Shown here in pieces: positions 26,094 through 36,499 of a DNA stretch of 64,000 nt (the stretch's first letter is position 1; each line of letters starts with the position of its first letter). This DNA comes from Lachnospiraceae bacterium (GTDB lineage Bacteria > Bacillota > Clostridia > Lachnospirales > Lachnospiraceae), in assembly GCA_910575605.1 (NCBI GenBank), contig CAJTEW010000002.1, positions 140,990 through 204,989 on the forward strand, given 5' to 3'. Both the position numbers and the translations under genes were made by a program. Under the pieces are notes generated by a model. The model was not told where the DNA came from, did no database searches, and saw only the letters and a program-made list of their open reading frames with translations.

Positions 26094-27464
26094 ATGAAGT
26101 ATGATGTTATTATTATTGGGGCAGGTCCAGGCGGCATTTTTTCTGCATATGAGCTTGCAAAAAAGAGACCGGAACTGAAAGCAGCTATTTTTGAAGCAGG
26201 ACATTCTCTTGAAAAGAGGCGTTGTCCCATTGATGGAGACAAGGTAAAAACCTGTATTGGCTGTAAGACCTGTGCGATTATGAGCGGATTCGGCGGAGCA
26301 GGGGCCTTTTCAGACGGGAAGTATAATATTACGAATGACTTTGGCGGAACCCTGTATGAGTATATTGGGAAGGACAAAGCAACGGAGCTTATGAAGTATG
26401 TAGATGAAATCAATGTTTCTCACGGAGGAGAAGGAACGAAGATGTATTCGACTGCAGGAACGGAATTTAAGAAATCCTGTATGCAGAACAAGTTGACACT
26501 TTTGGAGGCTTCGGTCCGCCATCTTGGAACGGATATTAATTATGTTGTCCTGGAGCATCTTTATGATGAATTGAAGTCACAGGTGGATTTTTACTTTGAC
26601 ACACCTGTGGACAGGATTGAGATTCTTGAGGACGGATACAGGGTCTGCTTTGAAGGGGGAAAGGCAGAGTGCAGGAAATGTATCGTCTCTGTAGGGCGGA
26701 GCGGGAGCAAATGGATGGAGAAGGTATGTAAGGATATGAATATTCCTACAAAATCCAACAGAGTGGATATTGGAGTACGCGTAGAGCTTCCGGCGGTTAT
26801 TTTTGCCCATTTAACAGATGAGCTCTACGAGAGTAAGATTGTTTACCGCACTAAAAAATTTGAAGACAATGTCAGGACGTTCTGTATGAATCCATATGGA
26901 ATTGTTGTAAACGAAAATACAAATGGGATTATTACAGTAAATGGACACAGCTTCGAGGATGAGGCAAAGAAAACAGAGAATACAAACTTTGCATTGCTGG
27001 TTGCAAAGCATTTTTCGGAGCCGTTTAAGGACAGCAACGGATATGGAGAAGGCATTGCGAGATTATCTAATATGCTGGGCGGCGGCGTTATTGTGCAGCG
27101 TTTCGGTGATTTGGAAAGAGGGCGCAGAAGCAACCAGAAGCGCATCGAGGAGGGGACGGTAAGGCCGACACTTGCTGCTACGCCAGGAGACTTAAGCCTT
27201 GTACTACCGAAACGTATTCTAGATGGAATTGTGGAAATGATATATGCTCTGGACAAGATTGCGCCTGGAACGGCCAATGATGATACACTACTCTACGGAG
27301 TAGAAGTGAAGTTTTACAATATGGAGGTAGAGCTTGACGAGAATTTGGAAACGAAATATAAAGGGCTGTATGTAATAGGAGATGGAAGCGGAGTGACTCA
27401 TTCTCTTTCCCATGCTTCTGCCAGTGGAGTTTATGTGGCAGATAAAATCAGCGAAGAGATATAA
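26094..27464 (+). CDS. FAD-dependent oxidoreductase
   Basis: 456 residues with the N-terminal dinucleotide fold GAGPGGIFSAYELAK and the Cys-rich segment CPIDGDKVKTCIGCKTCAIM that characterises this family of uncharacterised FAD-dependent dehydrogenases (COG2509 type). A second nucleotide motif, GLYVIGDGSG, lies near the end, with LSHASASG. GGAGGAG precedes ATG 26094. The substrate is unknown; such proteins occur as single genes in Clostridia. It converges with the type III restriction operon. Confidence 0.85.
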   Translation: MKYDVIIIGAGPGGIFSAYELAKKRPELKAAIFEAGHSLEKRRCPIDGDKVKTCIGCKTCAIMSGFGGAGAFSDGKYNITNDFGGTLYEYIGKDKATELMKYVDEINVSHGGEGTKMYSTAGTEFKKSCMQNKLTLLEASVRHLGTDINYVVLEHLYDELKSQVDFYFDTPVDRIEILEDGYRVCFEGGKAECRKCIVSVGRSGSKWMEKVCKDMNIPTKSNRVDIGVRVELPAVIFAHLTDELYESKIVYRTKKFEDNVRTFCMNPYGIVVNENTNGIITVNGHSFEDEAKKTENTNFALLVAKHFSEPFKDSNGYGEGIARLSNMLGGGVIVQRFGDLERGRRSNQKRIEEGTVRPTLAATPGDLSLVLPKRILDGIVEMIYALDKIAPGTANDDTLLYGVEVKFYNMEVELDENLETKYKGLYVIGDGSGVTHSLSHASASGVYVADKISEEI

Positions 27465-27551
27465 TTGATGACGAGAAACGATTAGGGCGGCGGAGCGGAT
27501 TGAGACAGTAGAACCAAAATAATAAATATATGAGCTGTGTATAGCTTTAGA

Positions 27552-27584
27552 ATGCCGTCGCTGCAAAAATGCAGACGACGGCAT
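27552..27584. terminator. Shared hairpin between convergent genes
   Basis: ATGCCGTCG (27552-27560) pairs with CGACGGCAT (27576-27584), with an inner CTGC/GCAG pair. It lies between the oxidoreductase and restriction gene stops and probably ends both transcripts. Confidence 0.65.
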
Positions 27585-27593
27585 AAAAAATGC

Positions 27594-30554
27594 TTATACT
27601 TCTCTCAAGACTTCATTTATTATTTGTGCCATTTGTTTATTGCCCAGCTGATCCTTAAAATAAACAGTATAGCCATCTGCAGTGAGCATGTCAAAAAATA
27701 TTTTTGCGCATGCGATTTTTGCATTTTCCGTCCCTCTTAGTTCAGCCTTTCCTTCAACATCCTTTGTTTCTACAATAATATTTAAATCTTTGCTTCCATC
27801 AGTATGCTTTACGACATACATGAAGTCAGGACTATACATACCTCCTGTGATAGTCGGTATTGCAATACTGTTACGCGGGATTTTTCCATAAACAATGACT
27901 TCATCAATATCAGCAGTAATATTATCCTTCTCCAGAGGAGAATCGTACGCGAATGTGTCATAGAGATATTTTTCACTTGGGATACCTTCCAGTATCCGAG
28001 TACCGATTCTGCCCTGGGCTATTTCAGGGCGGACGGTGCCGTCTGAGTAGGTCAATGCTGTTGCTCTGGGAGGAGTATTACAGCGTTTATATATGAATCT
28101 GCCTTGTAAGCTTTTAGCTTTCCATGTGGAAAATTCTAAGCAGAAAGCAGCGGCGGAGTTTTCATTGATGTATGCTGTAAAATCTGGACCATGTTTTTGA
28201 AAATATGTGCACAAAGCGTTATGCAGTGCATAAATGGGCAGGCTTGTAGCATTGGAAATACGTTTTAAAAAAGCATGATAAGGGAGGGTGGTATGAAGAG
28301 TGTACTGGACACCGGTTTCACGAACCGTCCGCATCCCGGTTTCCGAGCCTTCAACAAAGTCTCTTTCGCTTCGCATCACAAGGTCTGTAAAAACTCCGGG
28401 TTTTTCAAATATAGAGAGTATTACAGACGGAATATCGTTATTTAGTTCATCGTCATAGAACAACAGATAACGCTGGTTAAGGGTCTCCCAAAGTTCTTTT
28501 ATTTCACAATAGGCAGCTTTGTGTATTTTTATAGGCTTCGGCTTTTCCTTGTTTCTGTCCTTAACCTTGCCGGAGGATAACAGGCCAAAGGAGAAAGCAG
28601 GATATTCTGAGAAAAATGCGTCTCGGTTTTCGGGTCTAATATTTTTGTGTCTGTCAATGTAGTGTTTAAAATACAGCTCATCAAATAAGTCGTCGGAAGT
28701 CATGCCGAGCTTTTTGGAAGCCTCCTCCAGCTTTTCTTCAGTGATTTCAGTTGACTGTGGCAGCTCGCCGTTAATTTGGTCAACAAGCTTCTGGGCGAAG
28801 TCTGCTTCTGTAAAATCTACGATATAATTAAGCTGAAATTCCTCATTTGAAATACGATTGCCGTTTTCATCCACCGGAAGGCGAAGCCCCCGGCCGACTT
28901 CCTGCAGCTTACTGTTTTCGCTTCCGCTTGAACGAAGCTTTGCAATGGTAAATACATTAGGGTTATCCCATCCCTCTTTTAATGTCCACTTTGAAAATAA
29001 GAAACGAAGAGTGTGATAGCTTCCATCTGTATTTTTGAAAGAAAGGAGTTGTTTTTTTCCGTTTAAAATAACATCTACCTCTTTGGCGATTTCTTCATCG
29101 GAATCATTATTATCCTGAGAAAAATATCCTGCGTGGCATGCTGAAATATCGGATAGACTGGCTTCCAGATATTTCCGGTATTCAGAATCGTGCTTGTCAA
29201 GGAGGCTGATCACATTTTCTATCTGTTCCTTTAAAAGACGCTCAAAGGCAGTAAGAAGATAAGGCTTTTTTCCGTCGCTGTTGATTCGATATGAGGAAAT
29301 ATCGTCAATGAAAAACAGGGCTAATGTTTTAATCTTAAAATTTCTTCCGCAGAAATTTTCTTTCTCTGTCTCAAAATGCCTTTGCAATGCAAGCCTAATC
29401 ATTTGCTCCTGATATGAGGTCATATAAATGTCCACATCAAGCTCTTCACCTGTTGTTTTGGTGAGGCCATTGGAAAATATGACTGACGATTTATCTATTT
29501 CTGAGACAATGATGCCTTCAAATGCGTCGCTGACAACGGAAAGTGAATCTTTTGTTCTAAGGGTATAATTTTTTGTGGTTTTATCACGCCTTTTATACTG
29601 GATATGAACGGCATCTCTGCTGTCTATAGATGTGATTTTTATTTTTTCTTCCTTTTTAGATACAGGTTCAAAATGTTCCTTGGCAATTCCTTTAATCAGG
29701 CCCTGATTAAAGGACGCGCAGGCATTAAGATCATACAGCAGGTTTTGATAGTCCTTGACAGTTGTCTTGTTTTTGCCCTTGCCCGATGTGGTTTCGGGAA
29801 ATGTAGCCCCAAAGCGGAGCAGGCATTGCGGCTTTATTTCCTCTGTAATTACCTTGAAGGCCTTCTGCCCTCGGGAAAACCGATGAGGTTCGTCAATAAT
29901 AACGACAGGGTTTGTGGCCCGTAAAGCATCAAGAGGTCTGTAAAAGCCCTCTGTACCATAATCATAGTCATCTCTTGTAAGCATTTTGCCGCTTGTTAAA
30001 AGCTGTATATTAAGGAGCAGCACATATATTTTCTTTGTATTTTGACAGGAACCTCTGACGAAATCGCTGACTACACCTGGAAAATAAGAGCGTCCTTTTT
30101 TCTTTTTTTTAGGCGCGTCGAGTACACCTGCTTCAATATCTGTACCGTAGCCGCAGCTGTCGGTAAAATGGCGCCTTACATAATCATCCTTTAAAAACTG
30201 TGCAGTTGAGGCTTTAATTGAAAGCGAAGGTACAGCAATAATAAATTTATTTAGCTTGTACCGCTTATGCAGTTCAAAAATTGTTTTTGTGTATACATAG
30301 GTTTTTCCTGTGCCTGTTTCCATTTTGATGTCAAGGCTTAGACAGCCGCCTATGGGCATGTCTGAACGGTACTGCGTAGGAATATTTTTTTGTATCTGTC
30401 TTATATTTAAAAGAATATGTGGATCATTTAGTGCTATTTGGGGATTTTCATAAAACTGTACAGGGGGTGTAAAGGAAACATCCTGCAGAGAGTTACATAT
30501 AGCGTCTATAGCTTTTTGCTGATGAGGCAGATTCTGCTGGAGAATCAGCTCCAT
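27594..30554 (-). CDS. res: Type III restriction enzyme, Res subunit
   Basis: 986 residues. The helicase part has Walker A METGTGKTYVYTK (near residue 78), the DEPH box in VVIIDEPHRFSRG, and KEGWDNPNVFTIA and EVGRGLRLP as motifs V-VI. The C-terminal part, with PDFMYVVKHTDGSKDLNIIV, fits a PD-ExK nuclease (D...ETK). With Mod it forms the enzyme that cuts between head-to-head unmethylated sites. It follows mod by 12 bp in one operon and looks intact. Confidence 0.92.
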   Translation of the reverse strand: MELILQQNLPHQQKAIDAICNSLQDVSFTPPVQFYENPQIALNDPHILLNIRQIQKNIPTQYRSDMPIGGCLSLDIKMETGTGKTYVYTKTIFELHKRYKLNKFIIAVPSLSIKASTAQFLKDDYVRRHFTDSCGYGTDIEAGVLDAPKKKKKGRSYFPGVVSDFVRGSCQNTKKIYVLLLNIQLLTSGKMLTRDDYDYGTEGFYRPLDALRATNPVVIIDEPHRFSRGQKAFKVITEEIKPQCLLRFGATFPETTSGKGKNKTTVKDYQNLLYDLNACASFNQGLIKGIAKEHFEPVSKKEEKIKITSIDSRDAVHIQYKRRDKTTKNYTLRTKDSLSVVSDAFEGIIVSEIDKSSVIFSNGLTKTTGEELDVDIYMTSYQEQMIRLALQRHFETEKENFCGRNFKIKTLALFFIDDISSYRINSDGKKPYLLTAFERLLKEQIENVISLLDKHDSEYRKYLEASLSDISACHAGYFSQDNNDSDEEIAKEVDVILNGKKQLLSFKNTDGSYHTLRFLFSKWTLKEGWDNPNVFTIAKLRSSGSENSKLQEVGRGLRLPVDENGNRISNEEFQLNYIVDFTEADFAQKLVDQINGELPQSTEITEEKLEEASKKLGMTSDDLFDELYFKHYIDRHKNIRPENRDAFFSEYPAFSFGLLSSGKVKDRNKEKPKPIKIHKAAYCEIKELWETLNQRYLLFYDDELNNDIPSVILSIFEKPGVFTDLVMRSERDFVEGSETGMRTVRETGVQYTLHTTLPYHAFLKRISNATSLPIYALHNALCTYFQKHGPDFTAYINENSAAAFCLEFSTWKAKSLQGRFIYKRCNTPPRATALTYSDGTVRPEIAQGRIGTRILEGIPSEKYLYDTFAYDSPLEKDNITADIDEVIVYGKIPRNSIAIPTITGGMYSPDFMYVVKHTDGSKDLNIIVETKDVEGKAELRGTENAKIACAKIFFDMLTADGYTVYFKDQLGNKQMAQIINEVLREV

Positions 30555-30566
30555 AAAAACACCTCC

Positions 30567-32606
30567 TTAATAACGCACGTCGAAATTAATGTGCAGGTTT
30601 TTCTCTGTGGCTTTCAGCCGTATAAGATTCATTTTTAATTCTTCTGTTATTGTCCATACGAAACTATAGCCAAAAAGTACCACATTTTCCGGGTTAAATG
30701 CACCGTCTGTCTCGAATTTATCTACAATAGCAGCTACAGACTCTTTGCAGAGCCCGGCATCGATGAGATAGAGATGCTTATCCATGTAATAACCGGTATA
30801 CCCTGCAAAATCAACAGGCTGTACAGGAGCGGTAAAACTGTAGCCGTCACGGACAAGCCATGTGGCCAGCACAGACTGAATTCCAAAGTCGGCCAGGATA
30901 TTGTTGTTTACAAACATCCCCTGACTTTCGGGAATAAATTTCTCAAGTTTATCTAAAGTATCTGCGGCTGGTTCTTTTAATGTATAATGTTTGAATCCAA
31001 GGTCAGCGGTTGTATGGGGATTTTCATCCCTGATTTTGGCTGCAGCCTGAATTATACGTTCAATTCCTAAAAAATCCAGAGTATGCGGCCTTCCTAAAGA
31101 ATCAAGGAAAGCAATATTTTTTTTCAATGCTGCTAAAGCTTCGCCCGTTGCTTGGGTCATTTTCGAATCAAGATTTTCCGGCAATTGAATCAAAATAGTT
31201 TTAATATTCTTGTTATTTTGGACATTAAGCTCTATAGCAGCTTGAAAGGTGGTAGCTGATCCGCTGAAAAAATCACATATTATGCAGTCCCTGCCAGTGC
31301 CCATATGTAAAATTCTTTTTATTAATTCTACGGATTTGGGATAATCGAATTCAGCGTCAGGCAGGATGCCTTTTAATGTACGCCTTGCCACATCTGTAGA
31401 TAACCCGCCGCCCTGCCAGAAGGATTTTGCTTTAGAGGTACGTTCTTCTTCCTCGTCGTACTCGTCGAATTCCGCATCATCAATAACAGGATTCAAAGCA
31501 GGATTAAGATAAACACGATGCATGATTCCCCATTTTCCAGAACGGTTCTTTTCTGGGTGGAGTATTGCAAGTGATTTGGAAACATGCTCTTTACTCCATC
31601 TCCATCGTCCGTCACTGCCGTCACCCCTCAGCGGTGTAATTTTTATATAGCCTTTTTCAGGAGTCATAGAGCATGTATTTGCCTCAGGATTGAAATAAAT
31701 GGGAAAATACATATTGGGCCGATCTTCCCTGCGGTCAGGGCGTCCCCTCTTGCGTAAGTCCCGCAGAGCATAGGCATTGCCGTTTTCATCAATATGGTTA
31801 TACTGTGCAGCCTGTTTTTTAGTTAAGGGCATTCCGCCGGAAATAAACTTTTCACTGACATACATTAAAAGATACTCGTGAGTGGTTGCAATATTTGCTC
31901 TGTCATTTCGTCCTTTTAAATTATTTACCACAGCAATCTGTCCTGCGAAATTTTGTTCACCGAATATGTCATCACATAAAAGCTTTAAATTTGCCTGCTC
32001 ATTATCATCAATAGAAATAAAAATCACACCGTCCTCTGACAACAGATCTCTTGCCAGAAGCAGACGGGGATACATGAACATAAGCCAGGCAGAATGAGAA
32101 GCAGAGCCGCGTCTGGCCAGGTCAAGAATACGTCTGGCCTGTTCTTCGTCAATACTAAGCTTTACAGAGAGCTCCTCAGAGGTGAAACGGAAACAGTCAT
32201 TGTAAACAAAGCCGTCGCTGCCTGTATTGTATGGTGGATCTATATAAATGCATTTTATATTATGGGCATAGCTTTTGGACAGCAGCTTTAATCCGTCCAG
32301 ATTGTCACCGGAGATGTAGATATTCTGGCTGTTCTTGTTTTCGGGTTTATTATTGTGTTCTTCATCAGGTACAATTACACAGGTACTGTCCAGAGAAGCA
32401 AGAAGTCTGGCATAGTTTTTACCTAGAAATTTAAGCTCGTAGCCCTCGCCGTTTACAGCTATCTTGCTGTTTAAGTATTCCTTGAAACGCTCTATGTCAA
32501 AGCTTCCGTCCTGCCGGAAACAGGCAGGGAAATTTTCTTTAAGCACGGCCATTTCTCTGCTGTCCGGCAATATATTTTCATTCATATTCATGATTTGCTT
32601 AACCAT
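30567..32606 (-). CDS. mod: Type III DNA methyltransferase, Mod subunit
   Basis: 679 residues from ATG 32606. Motif IV is CIYIDPPYNTGSDGF and the SAM-binding motif CDFFSGSATTFQAA comes later, the order of beta-class N6-adenine methyltransferases. The middle holds the target recognition region, which sets the site and cannot be predicted. The GGAGGT at about 32613-32618 is 7 bp before this ATG and lies inside the longer reading frame from 32621, so the shorter start is better. First gene of the mod-res operon. Confidence 0.92.
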   Translation of the reverse strand: MVKQIMNMNENILPDSREMAVLKENFPACFRQDGSFDIERFKEYLNSKIAVNGEGYELKFLGKNYARLLASLDSTCVIVPDEEHNNKPENKNSQNIYISGDNLDGLKLLSKSYAHNIKCIYIDPPYNTGSDGFVYNDCFRFTSEELSVKLSIDEEQARRILDLARRGSASHSAWLMFMYPRLLLARDLLSEDGVIFISIDDNEQANLKLLCDDIFGEQNFAGQIAVVNNLKGRNDRANIATTHEYLLMYVSEKFISGGMPLTKKQAAQYNHIDENGNAYALRDLRKRGRPDRREDRPNMYFPIYFNPEANTCSMTPEKGYIKITPLRGDGSDGRWRWSKEHVSKSLAILHPEKNRSGKWGIMHRVYLNPALNPVIDDAEFDEYDEEEERTSKAKSFWQGGGLSTDVARRTLKGILPDAEFDYPKSVELIKRILHMGTGRDCIICDFFSGSATTFQAAIELNVQNNKNIKTILIQLPENLDSKMTQATGEALAALKKNIAFLDSLGRPHTLDFLGIERIIQAAAKIRDENPHTTADLGFKHYTLKEPAADTLDKLEKFIPESQGMFVNNNILADFGIQSVLATWLVRDGYSFTAPVQPVDFAGYTGYYMDKHLYLIDAGLCKESVAAIVDKFETDGAFNPENVVLFGYSFVWTITEELKMNLIRLKATEKNLHINFDVRY

Positions 32607-32903
32607 TACTGCTACCTCCATCAGCCTTTATTATATAACAGAATTCATGCAAATACAAAATATTTTCGTTATATGTGTTTGGATGAGAAAAGAATAGATG
32701 AAAACATAAAAACGAAAGAAAACGTAAATTATGGATAAAAATATAGTATAAATTGTACAAAATAAACGTGATAAAAATGTATGTTTGTGCCGAACTTACA
32801 AAAGACAGTTGAAATACATAAATAAATAATGTAAAATATGAACATAAACAAAGAAAAACATAAATAATAATGAAAATAAAAGAAAAAGAAAGGAAAGAAA
32901 AAG
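32607..32903. promoter_or_regulatory. A/T-rich control region of the sugar-acid operon
   Basis: No gene is visible. Between 32700 and 32890 there are repeated A-rich blocks such as AAACATAAAAACGAAAG, AACATAAACAAAG and AACATAAATAATAATG. DeoR-family proteins often bind repeats of this GAAA/AAACATAAA kind, and a DeoR gene lies downstream. I cannot fix the promoter with confidence. Confidence 0.35.
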
Positions 32904-33923
32904 ATGAGCGAAAAATTTAAGCCAGTAACCGCAGTTACAATGGGAGACCCGGCAGGAATAGGACCGGAGATTGTTGTAGGAACTATGCTTTCAGAGGAAA
33001 TCCATGACTGCTGCAGACCATTTGTTATCGGAAGCCGGACAATTATGGAAAAAGCTGCAAAGGTACTGGGAAAGGAATTAAAGTACAACATGATTACTGA
33101 GCCGGAAGAAGCAAGGTATGAGTATGGAACTATTGACATGCTTGAGACCGGCGATTATGACACAGATTCTATTGAGTGGGGAAAAGAGCAGAAGCTTGCT
33201 GGACAGATGGCGATTGACTGGATTATGAAATCTATTGAGCTTGGAATGGCGAAAAAGATTGATGCAGTTTCCACATCTCCGATACATAAGGGAGCGATTA
33301 AGCTTGTGGGCGTAAAGGAGCCGGGACACACAGAGATATATCAGAATGTTACGAATTCACCTTATGCCTTGACCATGTTCTCCTGCCATAAGCTAAGAGT
33401 ATTCTTTGTAAGCCGTCATATGTCACTTGTAGATGCATGCCGCTATGCAACAAAGGACGTTATTTTAGAAAATGTAATGAATATTGACAAGGAGCTGCGT
33501 AAGGTTGGAATCGAGAATCCGCTGATTGCGGTTGCTGGTTTAAATCCGCACAATGGAGACAATGGTTTATTTGGAACAGAGGAGATTACAGATATTGGTC
33601 CGGCAGTTGAGGCAGCAAAGGAGAAGGGGATTAATGCAGTCGGCCCGTGTCCGGCAGATTCGGTATTTAACATTGGCAAATCCGGTAAATTTGACGCCAT
33701 TCTTTCCCTTTATCATGATCAGGGACATATTGCATGTAAGACATTGGATTTTGAAAAGTCAGTAACGCTGACTTTTGGTCTTCCATTTATCAGAAGTTCT
33801 GTTGACCATGGAACAGCATTTGACATTGCAGGCAGGGGAATTGCAGGATGTATAAGCCTGATTGAGTCAACAAAGGTAGTAGCTGAATATGCAGCAAAAC
33901 AGCATGAGAGGGATGTACAGTAG
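32904..33923 (+). CDS. pdxA2: PdxA2-type 4-phosphate dehydrogenase of four-carbon sugar acids
   Basis: 339 residues of the PdxA family: MGDPAGIGPEI near the start, HNGDNGLFGTEE, and the metal-binding CHKL and SLYHDQGHI segments. The next gene is a DUF1537 kinase. In this pairing PdxA2 is known to oxidise and decarboxylate D-threonate or D-erythronate 4-phosphate to dihydroxyacetone phosphate rather than make pyridoxal phosphate. Which acid is used cannot be told. AAAGGAAAG precedes ATG 32904. Confidence 0.85.
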   Translation: MSEKFKPVTAVTMGDPAGIGPEIVVGTMLSEEIHDCCRPFVIGSRTIMEKAAKVLGKELKYNMITEPEEARYEYGTIDMLETGDYDTDSIEWGKEQKLAGQMAIDWIMKSIELGMAKKIDAVSTSPIHKGAIKLVGVKEPGHTEIYQNVTNSPYALTMFSCHKLRVFFVSRHMSLVDACRYATKDVILENVMNIDKELRKVGIENPLIAVAGLNPHNGDNGLFGTEEITDIGPAVEAAKEKGINAVGPCPADSVFNIGKSGKFDAILSLYHDQGHIACKTLDFEKSVTLTFGLPFIRSSVDHGTAFDIAGRGIAGCISLIESTKVVAEYAAKQHERDVQ

Positions 33924-33950
33924 AATAGAGATGGAAGGAGAAGTATCGTT

Positions 33951-35294
33951 ATGCCGATTATCGGAACAGTTGCAGATGACCTTACCGGAGCAACCACTAC
34001 AGGTGTGCTCTTGGCAAGAAGTGAGGCGAGAACAGCAGTATTTTTTAATGTAGAAGCGGCTTCTAATGCCAGCAGGGTTGATGAGCTGGACGCAGTTATT
34101 ATTAGCAGCAACAGCCGTCCGCTTCCGGCAAATGAAGCGTATGAAAAGGTAAAGGACGCAACAATTGCTCTTAAAAATATGGGTGTAAAATATTTCCAGA
34201 AGCGGACAGATACGACCATGAGAGGCGGCATTGGTGTTGAGATAGATGCAATGCTCGACCAGCTTGAGGCGGGGACTGTAGCTGTCGTTGTTCCAGCCAT
34301 GCCTCAATCGAAAAGGATTGTGGTAGGAGGATATTCTGTTATTGACGGAGTGGCTCTTATTAACACACCGGTTGCAAAGGATGTAAGAACACCTGTTAAA
34401 GAGAACTATATTCCAAGGCTTCTGTCTGGTCAGACCCAGAGAAAGGTAGGGCTTGTGACTTTAGACAGTGTTTTGGAGGGAGACGAGTCTATAAAGGAAG
34501 CACTGACAGAACAAAGAAGAAAAGGATGCGAGGTTATTGTTGTGGATGCTATTACGCTAGAGGATGTGGAGAATATAGCCCAGGCATGTATTGCTCTTAA
34601 CTGGGATGTAGTCAGCGTGGATCCGGGTCCGTTTACATCAAAGCTTGCATATCACAGAAGCCTTATCAGCACTGAGAAGCCTAATGTTCCTCCAAAGGCG
34701 GATGAAAAGGGCAGGACAGTTCTTATTGCTGCAGGAAGTGCAACTCCGGTAACGAAGAGACAGATGGAGGTTTTGTGTGAGGATTCCAGGCATATGAGAA
34801 TCAGTGTGGATCCGGTGGCGTTGATTGAAGGCGGAGACATGGCGGTTGAAGAGGCTTCTAAGGCAGTTGAGAGGGCAGTGAAGCTTCTTGAACTAAGCGA
34901 GCAGCCAAGGGCAGTTCTTTTTGAGACAGCTCTTCACGGTGAGCTTCTCAATCTGGCGGAGGAAGATAATAAGAGGCATTATGCGGGTGGCATGAGCGCG
35001 GACAGAATCAATGCAGGTCTTGGAATGATTATCAGGCAGGTTATAGAGCGTGTGGGAAGAGAAAAGATTGCAGGACTTTATACAACTGGCGGGGATACGA
35101 TGGTGAATGTGTGTCATCAGCTGGGCGTCGAGTGTATTGAGGTGCTGGATTATGTGATTCCCCAAACGGATATAGGAAGGCTTGTGGGAAGCTATGACGG
35201 TCTTCCGATAGTAGGAAAAGGCGGACTAACGGGAAATGATCATACGGCATGTGACATTGTAGACCGTCTGTTCAGAGAAGCGGCGCGAAAATAA
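33951..35294 (+). CDS. Four-carbon acid sugar kinase (DUF1537 family)
   Basis: 447 residues with the family's N-terminal domain (GTVADDLTGATTTGVLL, with the conserved DDLTGA) and the C-terminal nucleotide-binding domain ending TTGGDTMVNVCHQLGV and VGKGGLTGNDHT. It phosphorylates threonate or erythronate at C4, making the substrate for the preceding PdxA2. AGGAG lies upstream of ATG 33951. The gap to pdxA2 is 27 bp. Confidence 0.88.
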   Translation: MPIIGTVADDLTGATTTGVLLARSEARTAVFFNVEAASNASRVDELDAVIISSNSRPLPANEAYEKVKDATIALKNMGVKYFQKRTDTTMRGGIGVEIDAMLDQLEAGTVAVVVPAMPQSKRIVVGGYSVIDGVALINTPVAKDVRTPVKENYIPRLLSGQTQRKVGLVTLDSVLEGDESIKEALTEQRRKGCEVIVVDAITLEDVENIAQACIALNWDVVSVDPGPFTSKLAYHRSLISTEKPNVPPKADEKGRTVLIAAGSATPVTKRQMEVLCEDSRHMRISVDPVALIEGGDMAVEEASKAVERAVKLLELSEQPRAVLFETALHGELLNLAEEDNKRHYAGGMSADRINAGLGMIIRQVIERVGREKIAGLYTTGGDTMVNVCHQLGVECIEVLDYVIPQTDIGRLVGSYDGLPIVGKGGLTGNDHTACDIVDRLFREAARK

Positions 35295-35356
35295 GTAGAA
35301 ATAAACGGCAGGAGAGGAAGCTGTTTATATATTGAGAGAAGAGAGGAGAAACAAAA

Positions 35357-36370
35357 ATGAGTGAAAAGAAACAGATGGATCTTGATATTCTGAATAAGAT
35401 GAAGAACCTTCCTGGAGGACTTGTTATTATTCCGTTGGTAATTGCAGTTCTTCTGGCAACTTTTGTACCCCAGGTATTTCAGATTGGAGGCTATGTGACA
35501 GCCCTGTTTTATGAAGGGAATTCCTGTATGATGGGCTTTTTCCTAATCGTGTGCGGCTCTATGATTAACATTAAGCAGGTTGGAATGCCGCTTTACAAGG
35601 GTGTGATTATGACTGGCTGCAAATTTTTGCTTGGTGTACTGCTGGGGCTTATTGTAGGAAAAATCTGCGGACCGGAAGGATTCCTTGGAATTGCACCCTT
35701 TGTTTTAATCGCAGCTATTACAAATTCTAATGGCTCCCTGTACATATCTCTGTCCTCCCAGTTTGGTAATGCGACAGATACAGGAGCGATTTCTATCCTG
35801 TCCTTAAATGACGGACCATTTTTTACCCTGATTGCACTTGGGGCAACCGGACTTGCAAATATTCCGATTAAGTCATTGATTGCAGTATTAGTACCGCTGT
35901 TAATTGGATTTATTTGGGGAAATCTTGACAAGGGCTTCCGGGATGCGTGTAAAAATGCACAGCCTATCGTAACATTTTTTATGACGATTTCCATAGGAGC
36001 AAAGACAGATGTCAAGACGATTCTTACAGCAGGCGCATCAGGAATTGTGCTTGGACTTATTTCGGCGGCAACAGCAGTATTGTTCTTCTTCGTTATTAAT
36101 CTACTCCTTCCAAAGAAGGAGAGAAATGCAATGGGGGCGGCAATTGGCACAACAGCCCTTAACTCCGCCATGACACCGGCAGCAGTTGCAGAGGCAGACC
36201 CGGCCATGAGCCCATATGTAAGTATGGCAACTGCACAGTGCGCAACAGCATCTATTATCACATTGTTTTTGTGTCCGTTTATTACTGCGGCATTTGACAA
36301 ATATATGCAGAAGAAACAAAAGGGGATTTACAGTCCGCAAGGATGGGCATATAGTACAGCAGTAAAATAA
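35357..36370 (+). CDS. kdgT: 2-keto-3-deoxygluconate permease family transporter
   Basis: 337 residues with about ten hydrophobic helices; MKNLPGGLVIIPLVIAVLLA and NSNGSLYISLSSQFG are typical of KdgT. In this operon it most likely imports the four-carbon acid rather than KDG, by context. GAGAGGAG precedes ATG 35357. A terminator follows at 36401-36454. Confidence 0.85.
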   Translation: MSEKKQMDLDILNKMKNLPGGLVIIPLVIAVLLATFVPQVFQIGGYVTALFYEGNSCMMGFFLIVCGSMINIKQVGMPLYKGVIMTGCKFLLGVLLGLIVGKICGPEGFLGIAPFVLIAAITNSNGSLYISLSSQFGNATDTGAISILSLNDGPFFTLIALGATGLANIPIKSLIAVLVPLLIGFIWGNLDKGFRDACKNAQPIVTFFMTISIGAKTDVKTILTAGASGIVLGLISAATAVLFFFVINLLLPKKERNAMGAAIGTTALNSAMTPAAVAEADPAMSPYVSMATAQCATASIITLFLCPFITAAFDKYMQKKQKGIYSPQGWAYSTAVK

Positions 36371-36400
36371 TAAAATCCTAAATTTACTTTAAATGAAGTG

Positions 36401-36454
36401 AAAAAAGTCCTTTTATATGTTAATCTATATATTAAAATATAAGAGGACTTTTTT
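36401..36454 (+). terminator. Terminator of the sugar-acid operon
   Basis: AAAAAAGTCCTTTTATA (36401-36417) pairs with TATAAGAGGACTTTTTT (36438-36454), ending in a T-run, 30 bp after the kdgT stop. Confidence 0.8.
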
Positions 36455-36499
36455 ACAAAAGGCTTCCGGGGCGGCCGGAGGAAATGTAAAGGAGGACTT